From Spongilla lacustris (lineage: Eukaryota; Porifera; Demospongiae; Spongillida; Spongillidae): DNA of 64,000 nucleotides. Position 1 is the first letter of the stretch, and each line of letters opens with the position of its first letter. Under the pieces are notes generated by a model. That model ran no database searches. It saw only the letters and a program-made list of their open reading frames with translations, and had not been told where the DNA came from. The position numbers were made by a program, and so were the translations under genes. Below are positions 1 to 9,656 of this stretch, piece after piece. The stretch covers positions 562,887 through 626,886 of the forward strand of contig OX442416.1 of assembly GCA_949361645.1 (NCBI GenBank), in the 5' to 3' direction.

Positions 1-306
1 CAATCTGTGGAATGTGTACAAAAAATGATTTCGCGCGCCAATGTCACACTGTTTGCTTGAAGTAGGTCATCGGCCGAAATCAGTGTGATGGTAAATTTTA
101 AGTGGCTCAACTTAATAGCAAAGAAAAGCGCGTATACATGTTCCAACACAGCCATGTAAATCCGTAAAACCAGAACGTAACCGAGTGGCACACATTTGTT
201 GGTGTTGATTGCCTTATAGTGTCCAATAAAATCTGTGGAAAAATTAGAATGCGCACCACAAAAATGTTCGCGCGCGACCCTCCCCTCATCAATAATTCAT
301 CTAGAA
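1..306. repeat. Dispersed repeat sequence at window start
   Basis: No gene is visible. Bases about 228-275 (AATCTGTGGAAAAATTAG followed by GCGCACCACAAAAA) recur as a reverse complement at about 39560-39605 inside a nested transposon, and a weaker related stretch opens the window at bases 1-40. This marks a dispersed mobile-element family. No coding capacity was recognised. Confidence 0.55.
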
Positions 307-325
307 CCCCCCCCCCCCCCCCCCC
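307..325. repeat. Poly-C homopolymer (19 nt)
   Basis: Uninterrupted C run. Runs like this recur many times in the window, often beside or inside transposon ends. Length is probably unreliable in the assembly. Confidence 0.9.
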
Positions 326-347
326 TCGCCAAAATCCTGCATCCGCC

Positions 348-435
348 CCTGCTTTTTACACCACTATTGCCTTCAAATCCTATATACCACCAACTTTCTC
401 ATAGAGAATGTTTTTTTAAATCTTGTTGCAGCTAA
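348..435. mobile_element. Partial copy of the 14000-14272 foldback MITE family
   Basis: The stretch running from TTTTTACACCACTATTG through TCCTATATACCACC to AGAGAATGTTTTT matches one arm of the foldback element at 14000-14272, including its terminal AGAGAATG motif. Only one arm is present, so this is a truncated or deleted copy. Confidence 0.6.
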
Positions 436-503
436 AGATCAAATGATAGTAATACAAGTCATTTTGTTCTCTATGCTAGCTAGTACTAAGAAATGTTTCA
501 ACC

Positions 504-509
504 TTTAAT
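504..509 (-). promoter_or_regulatory. Possible poly(A) signal ATTAAA
   Basis: On the minus strand ATTAAA lies about 35 bases past the TGA stop of the membrane protein gene. It is the common variant of AATAAA and sits at a plausible distance. No cleavage site can be confirmed. Confidence 0.4.
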
Positions 510-543
510 GTCTGCACACTCTACATGGCATGTTCTTTAATCT

Positions 544-3102
544 TCAGATACACAGTGGTTCCCTCAGATCATAGTTGACTGTCACAGTGGTGGTCCTGAC
601 AGTATTGGTGGTGGGGTCATCCAGCTCTATAGGAACCATTAATTCATATTTCCTTTCAAATAATCCATTTATCTTCTCTCTGGCTCTGTCATACATCTTG
701 CAAGCCTTGAGGATGACCACAATGAGATGGTACAAGACAGTCATCATCACCACCACTACATAGAGACCCACCAAAACACCAACAGATACTAAAGTCATCT
801 GTGCTTGGTCTGAACTGTGGTCTAGAATGTAAGACATTGACAGAGCTAGTACAGTATAGTTGAGGAGGTAAAACAAGTCAAGACAATTGTAGAATTGGTT
901 GCAGAAGATAGTGCACCTATCTGTCTGTTGATGTGACTGTCCAAATGGCTTTATTCCTGCTTGTGCTATGGCAAACAAGATCACTACAGTAGCCTGGATA
1001 GACAGAAGCAGAGATGGCTTGTCAGAACTGTACACTGGATGTAAACTGTACATCACAACCAGAAGCCAAAGCCTTGCTCCCAGCCACCATCGCCACTCCC
1101 CCTTATAGGGGGCATAGTGGGCATCATTCATTGGTTTGATCTGATTGGCCTTCTTGTGGAGATAGTTGAACAGTCTGTTGTGTTCACTGTAGCGTTCAAT
1201 GATTGGAATGAAAGTGAGGGCAAAGGTGTAGGGGAGGAGGAACAGGGTACATGTCACCATGGCAACCACAAACAAAACAGTGTGCTTCTCATGAAGGTAC
1301 TTTACATTTCCATCATAGAACCAGACATACATGTCACCAGTGGGAAGGTGGACTGTGGAATATGTGAAAACATCAATTACAGTTCTCAACAATTTGGAAT
1401 ATGACAAGTAGATGAGAGTAGATAGGACACCAACTGCTCTTTCTCCTATTATGATGGGAAATCTATACCAACAGGAACTAGTGGAGGAGGTTGGAGATCT
1501 CTGAAGACAGTAGTAACAGAGCACAATGACTGTCATGGTGAGGATGAGGAGGTAGGCTGGGAACACAAACTGAAGGCCAGCCTTGTCAGCATCGTCCATA
1601 CCATCATAGAAACACAGAGGGAGCCCAAGGTCAAGGTTCACAAAGGACACAATCACCTTCATAGGGTTTAAAATGGATTGGCTGAAGAATATTGAAGTAT
1701 TGACTTGAATGATGTTGGCATAGAAGATGAGCCCATAGAGTGTGCCTTGTGTTACAGTGAGGTTAAGGAAGAACAGTGCTGCCACCAGTAAGACACCCAG
1801 CACTGCAAACATCACAAGTGTGATCAGCCACATATCTGTGCACACCTGGCACTTGGAAGAACCAAAGATCACACTATGGTTACTATGGCAATGACCACAA
1901 AGAATGCCAGTACGCTCTCCATTGCACAAGTCCCCAGACCTAGTTAGAGACAGCCTATTTATGGCAGTATTGCAGTAGTCCAAAGGACAGGTTGAAACCA
2001 GTGCTGGAAGAGTGTTATTGTATACACCAATCCAGTTATTTTTATCATTTCTAGTCACCGTACCATCTGATGTATCACAGACCACTCCACGTGATGTGAA
2101 GAACAGTGAACAGTCACACTTTATCACACCAGTAGAGAAATCTGACATCAGTATGAACCCTGGCTCACATGGTAACAGCTCTACCTCAATGACAGCTGGT
2201 AAGTTATTAGGATTATTGAACAGAAGCAGTTTAGCTGAAGCCATTTCCGGTCCATAGATTTGGTACTCTATCGTACCACATACTGTTCGTATCCACTGAG
2301 CCTCCTGCCGTGGTCCAAGTGCTATGTTTTGACATGTGATACTGCAGGTATCAATTTGTGTATAAACAACACTGGGTGATAAGATGTTTCCAGCACCCAC
2401 TGAGGTAACATTAAGTCTCACAGTCCCACCAGGATATGTGGTAACCTTTCCTTGGTACTGACTTGTGACATTGCACAACTTAGGGTCACTGCAGCCACAC
2501 AAGTGCACATCTGTAGGAAAGGTGACTATCTGGAGGTCACTGCTGTCTCCTGGTAATGATGTAATGGTGAAATAACTGGTCAGGTTAGGACCATTACAGT
2601 TTTTAATGGGTGTGGCATATACAGCATGACCACTTTGCCGTGCATGGTTATTGATAAAGGTGATGGAGAATGTTTTGGGATGTATTGAGTCATCATATAA
2701 GAAGGCTATGATGCATGTGGAACCTCTCAAAGCCAGCTTCTTTTCCCCATCATTGTAGATAGCACCACCTGATCTAGTTGCTACATTTCTGGAAAATTCC
2801 ACTCTACACCCCGCATAGAAACTCAGTGGGACATTGCTAGACAGACCTATGGCCCCTCCATTCACTCCTCTGTTCTCTGTGAATGTGATGTTACCATGCA
2901 GCAGCAGTAAACCATTTTGTCCTTGAATGGCCCCTTGGGCAAAGTTAGATGAGAACTGACTCCCTGTGGGGGTGTTTCCGAAGATGTCCACCTTCATTCC
3001 TTCAAAGTAAATGGCCCCACCCCCCGAGCAGTGGTTATCTTTAACAACCACATCCTGGAGAAGGAGGTGGCCTAGTGGATCACCCTGGTAATTAGTGCCA
3101 TC
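544..3102 (-). CDS. Polymorphic-outer-membrane-repeat-like extracellular domain with multipass membrane domain (5' partial)
   Basis: One long open frame of more than 835 codons, ending in TGA at 544-546. The frame stays open upstream through DGTNYQGDPLGH into the assembly gap, so the true start is missing. The N-terminal ~140 residues carry FxxN and GGA(I) repeats (GGGAIYFEG, FTENRGVNGGAIG, FSRNVATRSGGAIY, FINNHARQSGHAVY), the hallmark of Chlamydia-type PMP repeats that fold as a right-handed beta helix. A cysteine-rich stalk follows (about residues 180-405, including CGCSDPKLC, CDCS, GILCGHCHSN, CQVC) with several N-x-S/T sites. About eight hydrophobic segments then lie between residues ~405 and ~795, before a short tail. 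The inferred topology is a surface protein with an extracellular beta-helix. Function is unknown; proteins of this build are, to my knowledge, expanded in sponges and other early animals. The 2.5-kb stretch shows no intron. Confidence 0.85.
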   Translation of the reverse strand, partial: DGTNYQGDPLGHLLLQDVVVKDNHCSGGGAIYFEGMKVDIFGNTPTGSQFSSNFAQGAIQGQNGLLLLHGNITFTENRGVNGGAIGLSSNVPLSFYAGCRVEFSRNVATRSGGAIYNDGEKKLALRGSTCIIAFLYDDSIHPKTFSITFINNHARQSGHAVYATPIKNCNGPNLTSYFTITSLPGDSSDLQIVTFPTDVHLCGCSDPKLCNVTSQYQGKVTTYPGGTVRLNVTSVGAGNILSPSVVYTQIDTCSITCQNIALGPRQEAQWIRTVCGTIEYQIYGPEMASAKLLLFNNPNNLPAVIEVELLPCEPGFILMSDFSTGVIKCDCSLFFTSRGVVCDTSDGTVTRNDKNNWIGVYNNTLPALVSTCPLDYCNTAINRLSLTRSGDLCNGERTGILCGHCHSNHSVIFGSSKCQVCTDMWLITLVMFAVLGVLLVAALFFLNLTVTQGTLYGLIFYANIIQVNTSIFFSQSILNPMKVIVSFVNLDLGLPLCFYDGMDDADKAGLQFVFPAYLLILTMTVIVLCYYCLQRSPTSSTSSCWYRFPIIIGERAVGVLSTLIYLSYSKLLRTVIDVFTYSTVHLPTGDMYVWFYDGNVKYLHEKHTVLFVVAMVTCTLFLLPYTFALTFIPIIERYSEHNRLFNYLHKKANQIKPMNDAHYAPYKGEWRWWLGARLWLLVVMYSLHPVYSSDKPSLLLSIQATVVILFAIAQAGIKPFGQSHQQTDRCTIFCNQFYNCLDLFYLLNYTVLALSMSYILDHSSDQAQMTLVSVGVLVGLYVVVVMMTVLYHLIVVILKACKMYDRAREKINGLFERKYELMVPIELDDPTTNTVRTTTVTVNYDLREPLCI

Positions 3103-3302
3103 NNNNNNNNNNNNNNNNNNNNNNNNNNNNNNNNNNNNNNNNNNNNNNNNNNNNNNNNNNNNNNNNNNNNNNNNNNNNNNNNNNNNNNNNNNNNNNNNNN
3201 NNNNNNNNNNNNNNNNNNNNNNNNNNNNNNNNNNNNNNNNNNNNNNNNNNNNNNNNNNNNNNNNNNNNNNNNNNNNNNNNNNNNNNNNNNNNNNNNNNNN
3301 NN
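3103..3302. other. Assembly gap (200 N)
   Basis: A run of 200 N. It hides the 5' end of the minus-strand membrane protein gene and the upstream exons of the plus-strand AMOP/EGF gene. The exact size of 200 suggests a placeholder gap, so the distance across it is not reliable. Confidence 0.99.
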
Positions 3303-3344
3303 CCTTCCCAATTTTTATCGCATGAATGTTAATTTATTTTACAG

Positions 3345-3583
3345 ACAAGGATCACAAGTATGGACCCTTGACACAACAAGCTATGTACAAAGATCTCTTG
3401 TGCCTTCTAATGACAAATATGCAGGATCCATGTATCTATATGATCCAAAGCTGTATCCCAAAGAGCACCAGAGGTATGATATAGACTTTAAGAGATACTG
3501 CTGTGGTGCTGCAGGTCTGTGTGATGAGTACAGAAAAAGGCGACCATCCAGTGACTGTATAGGCTATGTACCTCCTAGATCAG
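3345..3583 (+). CDS. AMOP-domain exon (C-terminal half of AMOP)
   Basis: Exon bounded by acceptor TTATTTTACAG and donor CAG/GTGAAT, entering in phase 2 and leaving in phase 1. The product holds YCCGAAGLCDEYRKRRPSS, then CIGYVPPRSG. This is the signature of the end of an AMOP domain (paired CC, C-x2-Y, RRPS, Y-x-PP), as in mucin-4 and SUSD2-type cell-surface adhesion proteins. In those proteins AMOP is followed by a VWD domain starting with GDPH. No such exon is found in the following 700 bases, so either VWD was lost or this exon belongs to a rearranged copy. Upstream exons would lie in or beyond the gap. Confidence 0.75.
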
Positions 3584-4272
3584 GTGAATTGGTAGATTTT
3601 ATGTACTGATTAGTGCAGGATACTGATCTGAACTGATTTAACACCAGAAATAAAAACAATGCATTATCAAAAGTAATGCTATCATAGTCATAATTTTACA
3701 GCATGGTTGTGGGGTGACCCTCACATCACAACACTGGACGCTGTGGAAGACTGGCCCCCCCCCAGGCTGGCATCTTGGTCCGGGTAGGGGGCGGAGGGGG
3801 GGGGGGGACCGAGTTTCCTGATGCATTTTATTTACTGGCACCGCCGGTTTTGATACGATAGACACATTTGTTGCTACTTTCTCAATGGTTTGTTAGCGTC
3901 CGTCAACCATTACACTTTGTAACAGCCACTTGGCTTGCCATCTGTGTTTCTCTGCCGAAAAGTAAGGTCACTGCCGGCTGATCTTTTTGGCAGACTTAGT
4001 CTGGTGCTAACTTGTAGCATAGCAAGAGCTATTTTGACGAGAAGTCTGCCCCAATCATTTGAGTAGCCTATGTCTGAAACATTAGTTAAACTTAGGTACT
4101 TTGTAGTAGTCAGTAAGTAGTTATAGTTATTATTGTGTATTATGATTTGATTAAAATAAATAAATAAATAAAAACATGTTGAGCATATACAAACAATGAA
4201 TGGGTCATGTTCAAGTAGTACACAACTGTTTCTTCGTATCATACAAGACTTAATGCCCACCCACCATCATAG
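3584..4272. other. Intron or inserted sequence, no coding content
   Basis: No exon recognised. It holds a G run near 3797-3807 and an (AATA)n stretch near 4153-4172 that could be the A-rich tail of an inserted element. The bases just before 4273 (CCACCATCATAG) match the coding start of the homologous exon at 5897, so the original acceptor of that exon has been lost here. Confidence 0.6.
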
Positions 4273-4816
4273 GAGAGAGCACATACACCATCACAGTGGG
4301 CCATGCCTCTGTCTACAGATTTAATGTCCAGGATGTGTACAACAATGCCTCAGTGGGTGTGGTCGGTGGTATCCCACGGGGAGCTACACTCACTGGTTCC
4401 CGTGGAAACTACACTCTCACCTGGATATTGAGTGTAGCTCTAAACATTTCACTCACTCTATATGCTGTTGACTCATTCAACTCCACATCATGGTATCCTG
4501 TGCACATAGTGATATGTGGCTGTCAAAATGGCGGAAACTGTACATCAAATGGATTGGTGGTCAACGATAACAACACTGTGATCCTGAACTGTGTCTGTTC
4601 AAGAGGTAATTAACTATTGTACACTAACCATTAATGATTTCAACACTGGTGACCATTTAGCATACAGTGGTCAGTTCTGTGAGAAGGATAAAGATGGGTG
4701 TGCAGAGGAGTCATGTTACAATGGAGTGCAGTGTTATGACATACCTGTTCCTGGTGTGGGCAGGAGATGTGGACCATGTCCATTAGGGTACACTGGAGAT
4801 GGGATCACATGCACAG
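4273..4816 (+). CDS. Cassette copy 1: Ig-like/cadherin-like exon plus EGF exon
   Basis: Two exons, about 4273-4605 and 4661-4816, separated by a 55-bp intron (GTAATT to CATTTAG). Both junctions are phase 1. The first encodes a beta-sandwich-like domain (STYTITVGHASVYRFNVQD through LTLYAVDSFNSTSW) and then the first half of an EGF domain (CGCQNGGNCTSNG, CVCSR), completed across the intron by AYSGQFCE. The second adds a further cysteine-rich EGF-like unit (CAEESCYNGVQCYD, CGPCPLGYTGDGITC). The usual acceptor of the first exon is missing; TCATAG at 4267-4272 would keep the frame. The pair is about 95% identical by eye to 5897-6464, showing a recent tandem duplication. Confidence 0.75.
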
Positions 4817-5352
4817 GTGTGGTAAATTATTTTTCCATGTTTCTACATTTGTATATAATGTCCTATATATTAACTATAAAATTAACCAGTTAAACGTTTG
4901 TTTATTTTTTATGTCAATACTACATGTACTTTTTGTAGTCCCATTATCCTGTTTGCTGTCTTTTAAATGTAACCAATCTAGAAACTGATCAGGTAGTTGT
5001 AGTATAGATCAATCATTTAAGGTTCTTCATTAGATCATGCGTATGCGATGGTGTGAGTAGAACATGTCTAAATAACAGAGCTTAAATGTTCCTCTTCCAT
5101 GTTTCTCTTAATCATTTTTAAGTTTTGGTAAGCAAGATTTTGCAAACCTATGCTTTTGCAGCTTTTTTGATCAATTTATTAAACTTTACTTTAGTACCTA
5201 CATGTACATTGGTATGGATACCAGTGTTCCATCAACAGTCTACATGAAGCCATGCCACTACTTCAGGCATGTTCAGAACAAATTTAAATAGTTAACACAT
5301 CATCTTTACAAACGATTACTTGTATTTTTACTTCACCTTCCTCCATTCTCAG
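4817..5352. other. Intron between EGF exons
   Basis: AT-rich sequence between donor GTGTGG and acceptor TTCTCAG. No other feature seen. Confidence 0.6.
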
Positions 5353-5472
5353 ATGTAAATGAGTGCACTACTGTAAAGCCATGTGATCAGATATGCATCA
5401 ATAACATTGGATCATTCCTGTGTCAGTGCAACACCGGATATGCACTGAATGCTAATAACAGATCTTGTGGCG
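5353..5472 (+). CDS. Calcium-binding EGF exon, copy 1
   Basis: A 120-base symmetric phase 1-1 exon flanked by CCATTCTCAG and GTAAGT. It starts DVNEC and continues CDQICINNIGSFLCQC to GYALNANNRSC, with six cysteines and the D-x-N-E-C plus C-x-N-x4-[FY]-x-C pattern for calcium binding and Asn hydroxylation. The damaged second copy is at 7088-7177. Confidence 0.88.
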
Positions 5473-5527
5473 GTAAGTTAATTTACATTTTTTAAACTTT
5501 CATATGTCGTTGTTTTCTTTTTAAAAG

Positions 5528-5659
5528 ACATTGATGAATGCACAGTTCAAAAGCTTGCTAACAAACGGTGTCCAGATGAAGCTAGCTGTGTGAACACCAT
5601 TGGAAGCTACACATGCCAGTGTTCAAGTGGATACCTTCTTAGCAATGGAACGTGCAAAA
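5528..5659 (+). CDS. Calcium-binding EGF exon, copy 1 (second unit)
   Basis: A 132-base phase 1-1 exon separated from the previous EGF exon by a 55-base intron. The product begins DIDEC and carries CPDEASCVNTIGSYTCQC then SGYLLSNGTC, a complete calcium-binding EGF domain with six cysteines. The homologous unit is at 7229-7363. Confidence 0.88.
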
Positions 5660-5896
5660 GTAAGGATCACCTCACGATGATAATTGGTGATTACCAAAGC
5701 TGCTCTTAAAATAACACCAGCTACCTTGAAGTAAGCCTCTATTACTTCCTCTACTGATTAAAGGCTCAGTGCTCTGAAACCACATACCTTAAATACATGG
5801 CACATCATTTAATAACTAAATGATGATTGAAATATTCTTTAATCAGATTTCTACATAAGCATTAGTGCACATTTAATAGATATATCTTTCTCTCAG

Positions 5897-6464
5897 GGAG
5901 TGCTCCACCCAACATCATAGGAGTGAGCACATACACCATCACAGTGGGCCATGCCTCTGTCTACAGATTTAATGTTCAGGATGTGTACAACAATGCCTCA
6001 GTGGGTGTGGTCGGTGGTATCCCATGGGAAGCTACACTCACTGGTTCCCGTGCAAATTACACTCTCACCTGGATATTGAGTGCAGCTCAAAACATTTCAC
6101 TCACTCTATATGCTGTTGACTCATTCAACTCCACATCATGGTATCCTGTGCACATAGTGATATGTGGCTGTCAAAATGGCGGAATCTGTACATCAAATGG
6201 ATTGGTGGGCAATGATAGCAACACTGTGATCATGAACTGTGACTGTTCAAAAAGTGTTTAACAATCATACACTAACCATAAATGATTTCAGTATTGGTGA
6301 CCATTCAGCATACAGTGGTCAGTTCTGTGAGAAGGATGGAGATGGGTGTGCAGAGGAGTCATGTTACAATGGAGTGCAATGTTATGACATACCTGCCCCT
6401 GGTGTGGGCAGGAGATGTGGACCATGTCCATTAGGGTACACTGGAGATGGGATCACATGCACAG
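5897..6464 (+). CDS. Cassette copy 2: Ig-like/cadherin-like exon plus EGF exon
   Basis: Exons 5897-6253 and 6309-6464 with a 55-bp intron, the same structure as 4273-4816. Here the acceptor (TTTCTCTCAG) is intact and gives the full domain start SAPPNIIGVSTYTITVG. The internal donor is the weak GTGTTT, where copy 1 has GTAATT. The EGF pair reads CGCQNGGICTSNG, AYSGQFCEKDGDGC and CGPCPLGYTGDGITC. The two cassettes start about 1,644 bases apart. Extracellular location is expected from the EGF content. Confidence 0.8.
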
Positions 6465-7087
6465 GTGTGTGTTAAAATGTCCCTATGGAGATAGCAGATT
6501 AATTGATAACATTAACATTAACATGGAATAAAGCTAGTAATGGCACTTAGTTCATTTGCTCTAAAGGTTAGTGTTTATATTGCAATCATTAGCTTCAGTC
6601 AACATGGTCTATTTGATACTTTCATTTTTATTTTTGTGATCTATTGTAGGACTTAATGCTGTATGAATGCTCCTTTTCTTTAGGTACAGACCTACAAACC
6701 ATGCATGCACCATGCTATAACTGGTTAATTAGTTTGCCCATATATATGGGGATCAGGATGGGTGCAGCCAGACATGCCACTACCACGACAGCCTCATGCA
6801 GGGAGGTTGGCCCTCTACCACCAAGCCGACACTGAGGGGTAACACTGCGTGTGACCAGATGTGCCACTACGTGATCAATGGCATGCATGGGTGGTTGGTC
6901 GGGGTAGACGCCCTATGGGTGTTGCCTAACATTGATGTATGACAGGAAAATCTGGTGTGAGTCAGCCTAGTTCAGGTCATCAATAGGCAGGTTATGAGGC
7001 TGAATGAGTACTTTCCCCAAGAACCATGTCATAATGTACTGCCCGGAGCAAGCCATAGCAGCCTGGGAAAAAATGTAGTGTGGGAAC
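6465..7087. mobile_element. Sequence inserted into the duplicated EGF exon region
   Basis: Compared with copy 1, the acceptor and first ~12 codons of the calcium-binding EGF exon are replaced here by unrelated, more GC-rich sequence (about 6690-7087) with no copy elsewhere in the window. It contains a direct GCCACTACNN motif pair but no inverted ends could be set. It is most likely a truncated mobile element or filler DNA. Confidence 0.4.
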
Positions 7088-7177
7088 ATGATCAGATATG
7101 CATAAATACCATTGGATCATTCCTGTGTCAGTGCAACACTGGATATGTACTGAAAGCCAATAATAGATCTTGTGATG
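7088..7177 (+). pseudogene. Broken calcium-binding EGF exon, copy 2
   Basis: Homologous to 5353-5472 but lacks the acceptor, the D-x-N-E-C start and the first cysteine; identity resumes at GATCAGATATGCAT. The remainder (FLCQCNTGYVLKANNRSC) and donor GTAAGT survive. As it stands it cannot form a complete EGF domain; splicing may skip it without changing frame because the exon was phase 1-1. Confidence 0.7.
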
Positions 7178-7228
7178 GTAAGTTTTAAATTTTCAATAGA
7201 ACTATTTTCCTCTTTTTCCTCCTTACAG

Positions 7229-7363
7229 ACATTGATGAATGTGCTAACGCAAGACTAGTTAATATCAAACTGTGCCCTGGGAAAACTAGCTGCTTCAACA
7301 CCAAAGGAAGCTACATATGTGATTGTTTGAGAGGGTATATCCTTATAAATGGAACATGCAAGT
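7229..7363 (+). CDS. Calcium-binding EGF exon, copy 2 (second unit)
   Basis: A 135-base phase 1-1 exon after CTCCTTACAG. It begins DIDECANARL and holds CPGKTSCFNTKGSYICDC then RGYILINGTC. The six-cysteine pattern and calcium-binding motif are intact, though it has diverged from 5528-5659 more than the cassette start has. Confidence 0.85.
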
Positions 7364-7735
7364 GTAAGAAATATTGTACCATGCAGTTGCATGCTCTTTC
7401 CTTAACACTAGTACAATAATAGTTCTGTGGATGGGTATTATTATTCAAATACATGTACATCCTCTAGGTAAAAGTCAGTGGTTGAAGGGAATAGAATAGG
7501 GAAACGAGGGTGAAAATACATGTTGTAAAATACAATAGCATGAATCAATGTATGACAAAACTTTTGAATGCATAATCAGCATGATGTTAACACTAATGGC
7601 TGCATGGCAGTATCCAGTCATAACACATGTACACCTGTAGGCCTGCCCCTACATGTATCTGTAGAGATGTACATCTGTGTTACATGTCCACAAAGTATTT
7701 TCAAATTTCATAAACACACACAGTTCCAATTATAG
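7364..7735. other. Intron
   Basis: AT-rich with ACATGTAC-type palindromes near 7450 and 7630. No other feature seen. Confidence 0.6.
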
Positions 7736-8119
7736 GGATCACCTGGAATGGTATGATGGTTGCAAACAACAGTCTGGTGACCCTCTCAGTAGTTCTACAG
7801 AGAGCAAACCTACCATCTAGGCCACAGTACCCTCTGGTGTGCCAGAATATTACAGGTGGACAGTGGTATGAACCAAATGGAGTCCTATACCCAGCAGCAC
7901 TCCCTATAACCACTCCTGGAGGTTATGGCCAACTAAATGGGTCAACAGAAGTAGAGCTATATCGGGGAACTCCTTCTGACTTCCCACATGGTGTTCAGTG
8001 TTGTACCAATACTGGCATCACACTCTGTGTTGGAATGTACAGTGATATCAACCGACCAGCATCAGTGGGCCTTGCTACAACAAACCCAACTAACTATGCT
8101 CTCTCTGTAGCAGCCACTT
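7736..8119 (+). CDS. Large extracellular exon, unrecognised domain
   Basis: A 384-base phase 1-1 exon between acceptor CCAATTATAG and donor GTAAGT. Joining it to 7229-7363 keeps the frame. The product has NNSLVTLSVVLQRANL, CQNITGGQWYEPNG, GVQCCTNTGITLCVGMYSD and ALSVAATC: a beta-rich, N-glycosylated-looking domain with a CC pair, probably Ig-related. No named family is assigned. A degenerate copy of GGAATGTACAGTGATATCAA and its flank lies at about 10289-10330. Confidence 0.75.
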
Positions 8120-8175
8120 GTAAGTAGAGAGGAAAGTACATCACATGTGTTATGGAAGTGTTGACTGTCCCACAG

Positions 8176-8499
8176 ATGGTCCTAAAATCACAGGAGGTGT
8201 CCAGTTTCAGCTGTTGACACCTACAAATGTTGATCCACCAGTGTTCCAGTTGACCTGCACCAGCACTACTTCTCCTCCTACAACTGTGCAGTGGACCTTT
8301 AATGGAAGTCCAGTCAATGGTGGTACCTCTCAGATAGTGACAGATGGACCAACATCTACTTACAACAACACCCTGACTGTGACTGGGAGATCACCTGGGA
8401 TGTACACATGCAGTGTCACCACTACCTGCTCACCAGTGTGTGGAGCTACAGGGTTTACTCTCTATCCTAGATCCACTACCTCATCCCTCCCTGTATCAG
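8176..8499 (+). CDS. Immunoglobulin-like exon
   Basis: A 324-base phase 1-1 exon (acceptor TGTCCCACAG, donor GTAAGT). Ig hallmarks: FQLTCTS at strand B, VQWTFNG for the core tryptophan, LTVTGRSPGMYTCSV for the D-x-G-x-Y-x-C-like strand F. A single V/I-set-type domain with a Ser/Thr/Pro linker after it. Pseudo-copies of this exon lie on the minus strand at 10672-10800. Confidence 0.85.
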
Positions 8500-8554
8500 G
8501 TAAGTACTGCCTATGAAGAATGTCTTGTAGCTATAGACATGTACCTCTATACAG

Positions 8555-8823
8555 CTCCTCCTGACCCACCCACTAATGTCACTGTTAAGGGGTCTGGTCC
8601 CACATCTGTCAGCATCTCTTGGACTGCACTAAACTCAGGTGGTCCAGTGAGCAGATATGATATCTACTATGTGGCTAATGGAATCCCAAGTACAAGTGGT
8701 GGTTCAACCACTTCTACCTCTTATGTCCTAACCAACCTTCAAGCTGGGGTTCAGTCCAACATTTCCATCACAGCTGTGGGCACTTATTTGCCTTCATATC
8801 AAGCTTTCACCTACATAACATGA
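8555..8823 (+). CDS. Fibronectin type III exon with stop
   Basis: Starts in phase 1 after CTATACAG with PPDPPTNVTVKGSGPTSVSI, then SWTALNSGGPVSRYDIYY and LTNLQAGVQSNISITAVG, a clear FN3 fold (proline-rich start, core W, Y-x-Y, L-x-L-x-x-G). The frame ends at TGA 8821-8823 just after strand G begins, with no membrane segment. Either this is a short secreted end or the exon has lost its donor. No AATAAA follows nearby. Confidence 0.82.
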
Positions 8824-8995
8824 TATGCTGATGTACTCTACAATATGATGACTCTGATGTACTTTACATATAATGCAATATGCTGATGTACTTTACATGT
8901 ATGTTGAATATTCTGATGTGCGTTATATATACAGTGCAATATGCTGATATATAATGCAATATGCTGTTGCATATCAAATACATTGATGTACTGTC
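8824..8995. repeat. Degenerate tandem repeat (ATGCTGATGTACTTTACAT-like)
   Basis: Several imperfect copies of ATGCTGATGTACTTTACAT and GCAATATGCTGAT follow the FN3 stop. Unit about 30-40 bases, strongly diverged. Confidence 0.6.
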
Positions 8996-9656
8996 ATACT
9001 AACATAAATACATGTGTATATTCACTGAACCAAAGTTTACCATAGAAATGAACTACTTGTATGCTATCCAGACTTTGTAAGCAAGAGGATCAAGTAACAG
9101 GAGAATGTATAACCTTCATATGTGATGATAGCTTTACTGTAGAATTTGGTCACAGTCTTAGTATTGATTTTATGAATTTTGGCAGCTAAGGTATCATAAC
9201 CTTATCTGAAAATATTAAAAACCTGCCATAGACTTAAGTTTACGGACTCATTGCTCACCTTAAGGGATCATTGGAAGGTTTGGGTTAAACGTATTACAAA
9301 AAGAATGTGCTGAATGATCCACATGGAATGACAAGCTTCTATATCACCTTAATTGCTAAACAGGATTGAAGATATGACAAGTGCAGAAATGAAGCAATCA
9401 ACCCCATGATGAAATATGGTGTTCATCCTGAGTTTGTGGAACAAAAACCGGGACCAGAAGCTAGGAATCAACTGATTTCCTGGATGACCACACCTAAACA
9501 AGCTGCCAACTTTAGCAATGTGGAACTAATATATTTTTGGTATGCAAATGCACTAAAATTATAACAATACAGAAACGTGCTAAAGAATACATATAAATGT
9601 ACAAGTCTTAGAATGAGGAGGCTTTGGAACCTGCAGAATACATAAGACCTATTAGA
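8996..9656. other. Intergenic stretch, nothing recognised
   Basis: AT-rich DNA with no convincing exon, repeat boundary or RNA gene on either strand. Confidence 0.5.
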
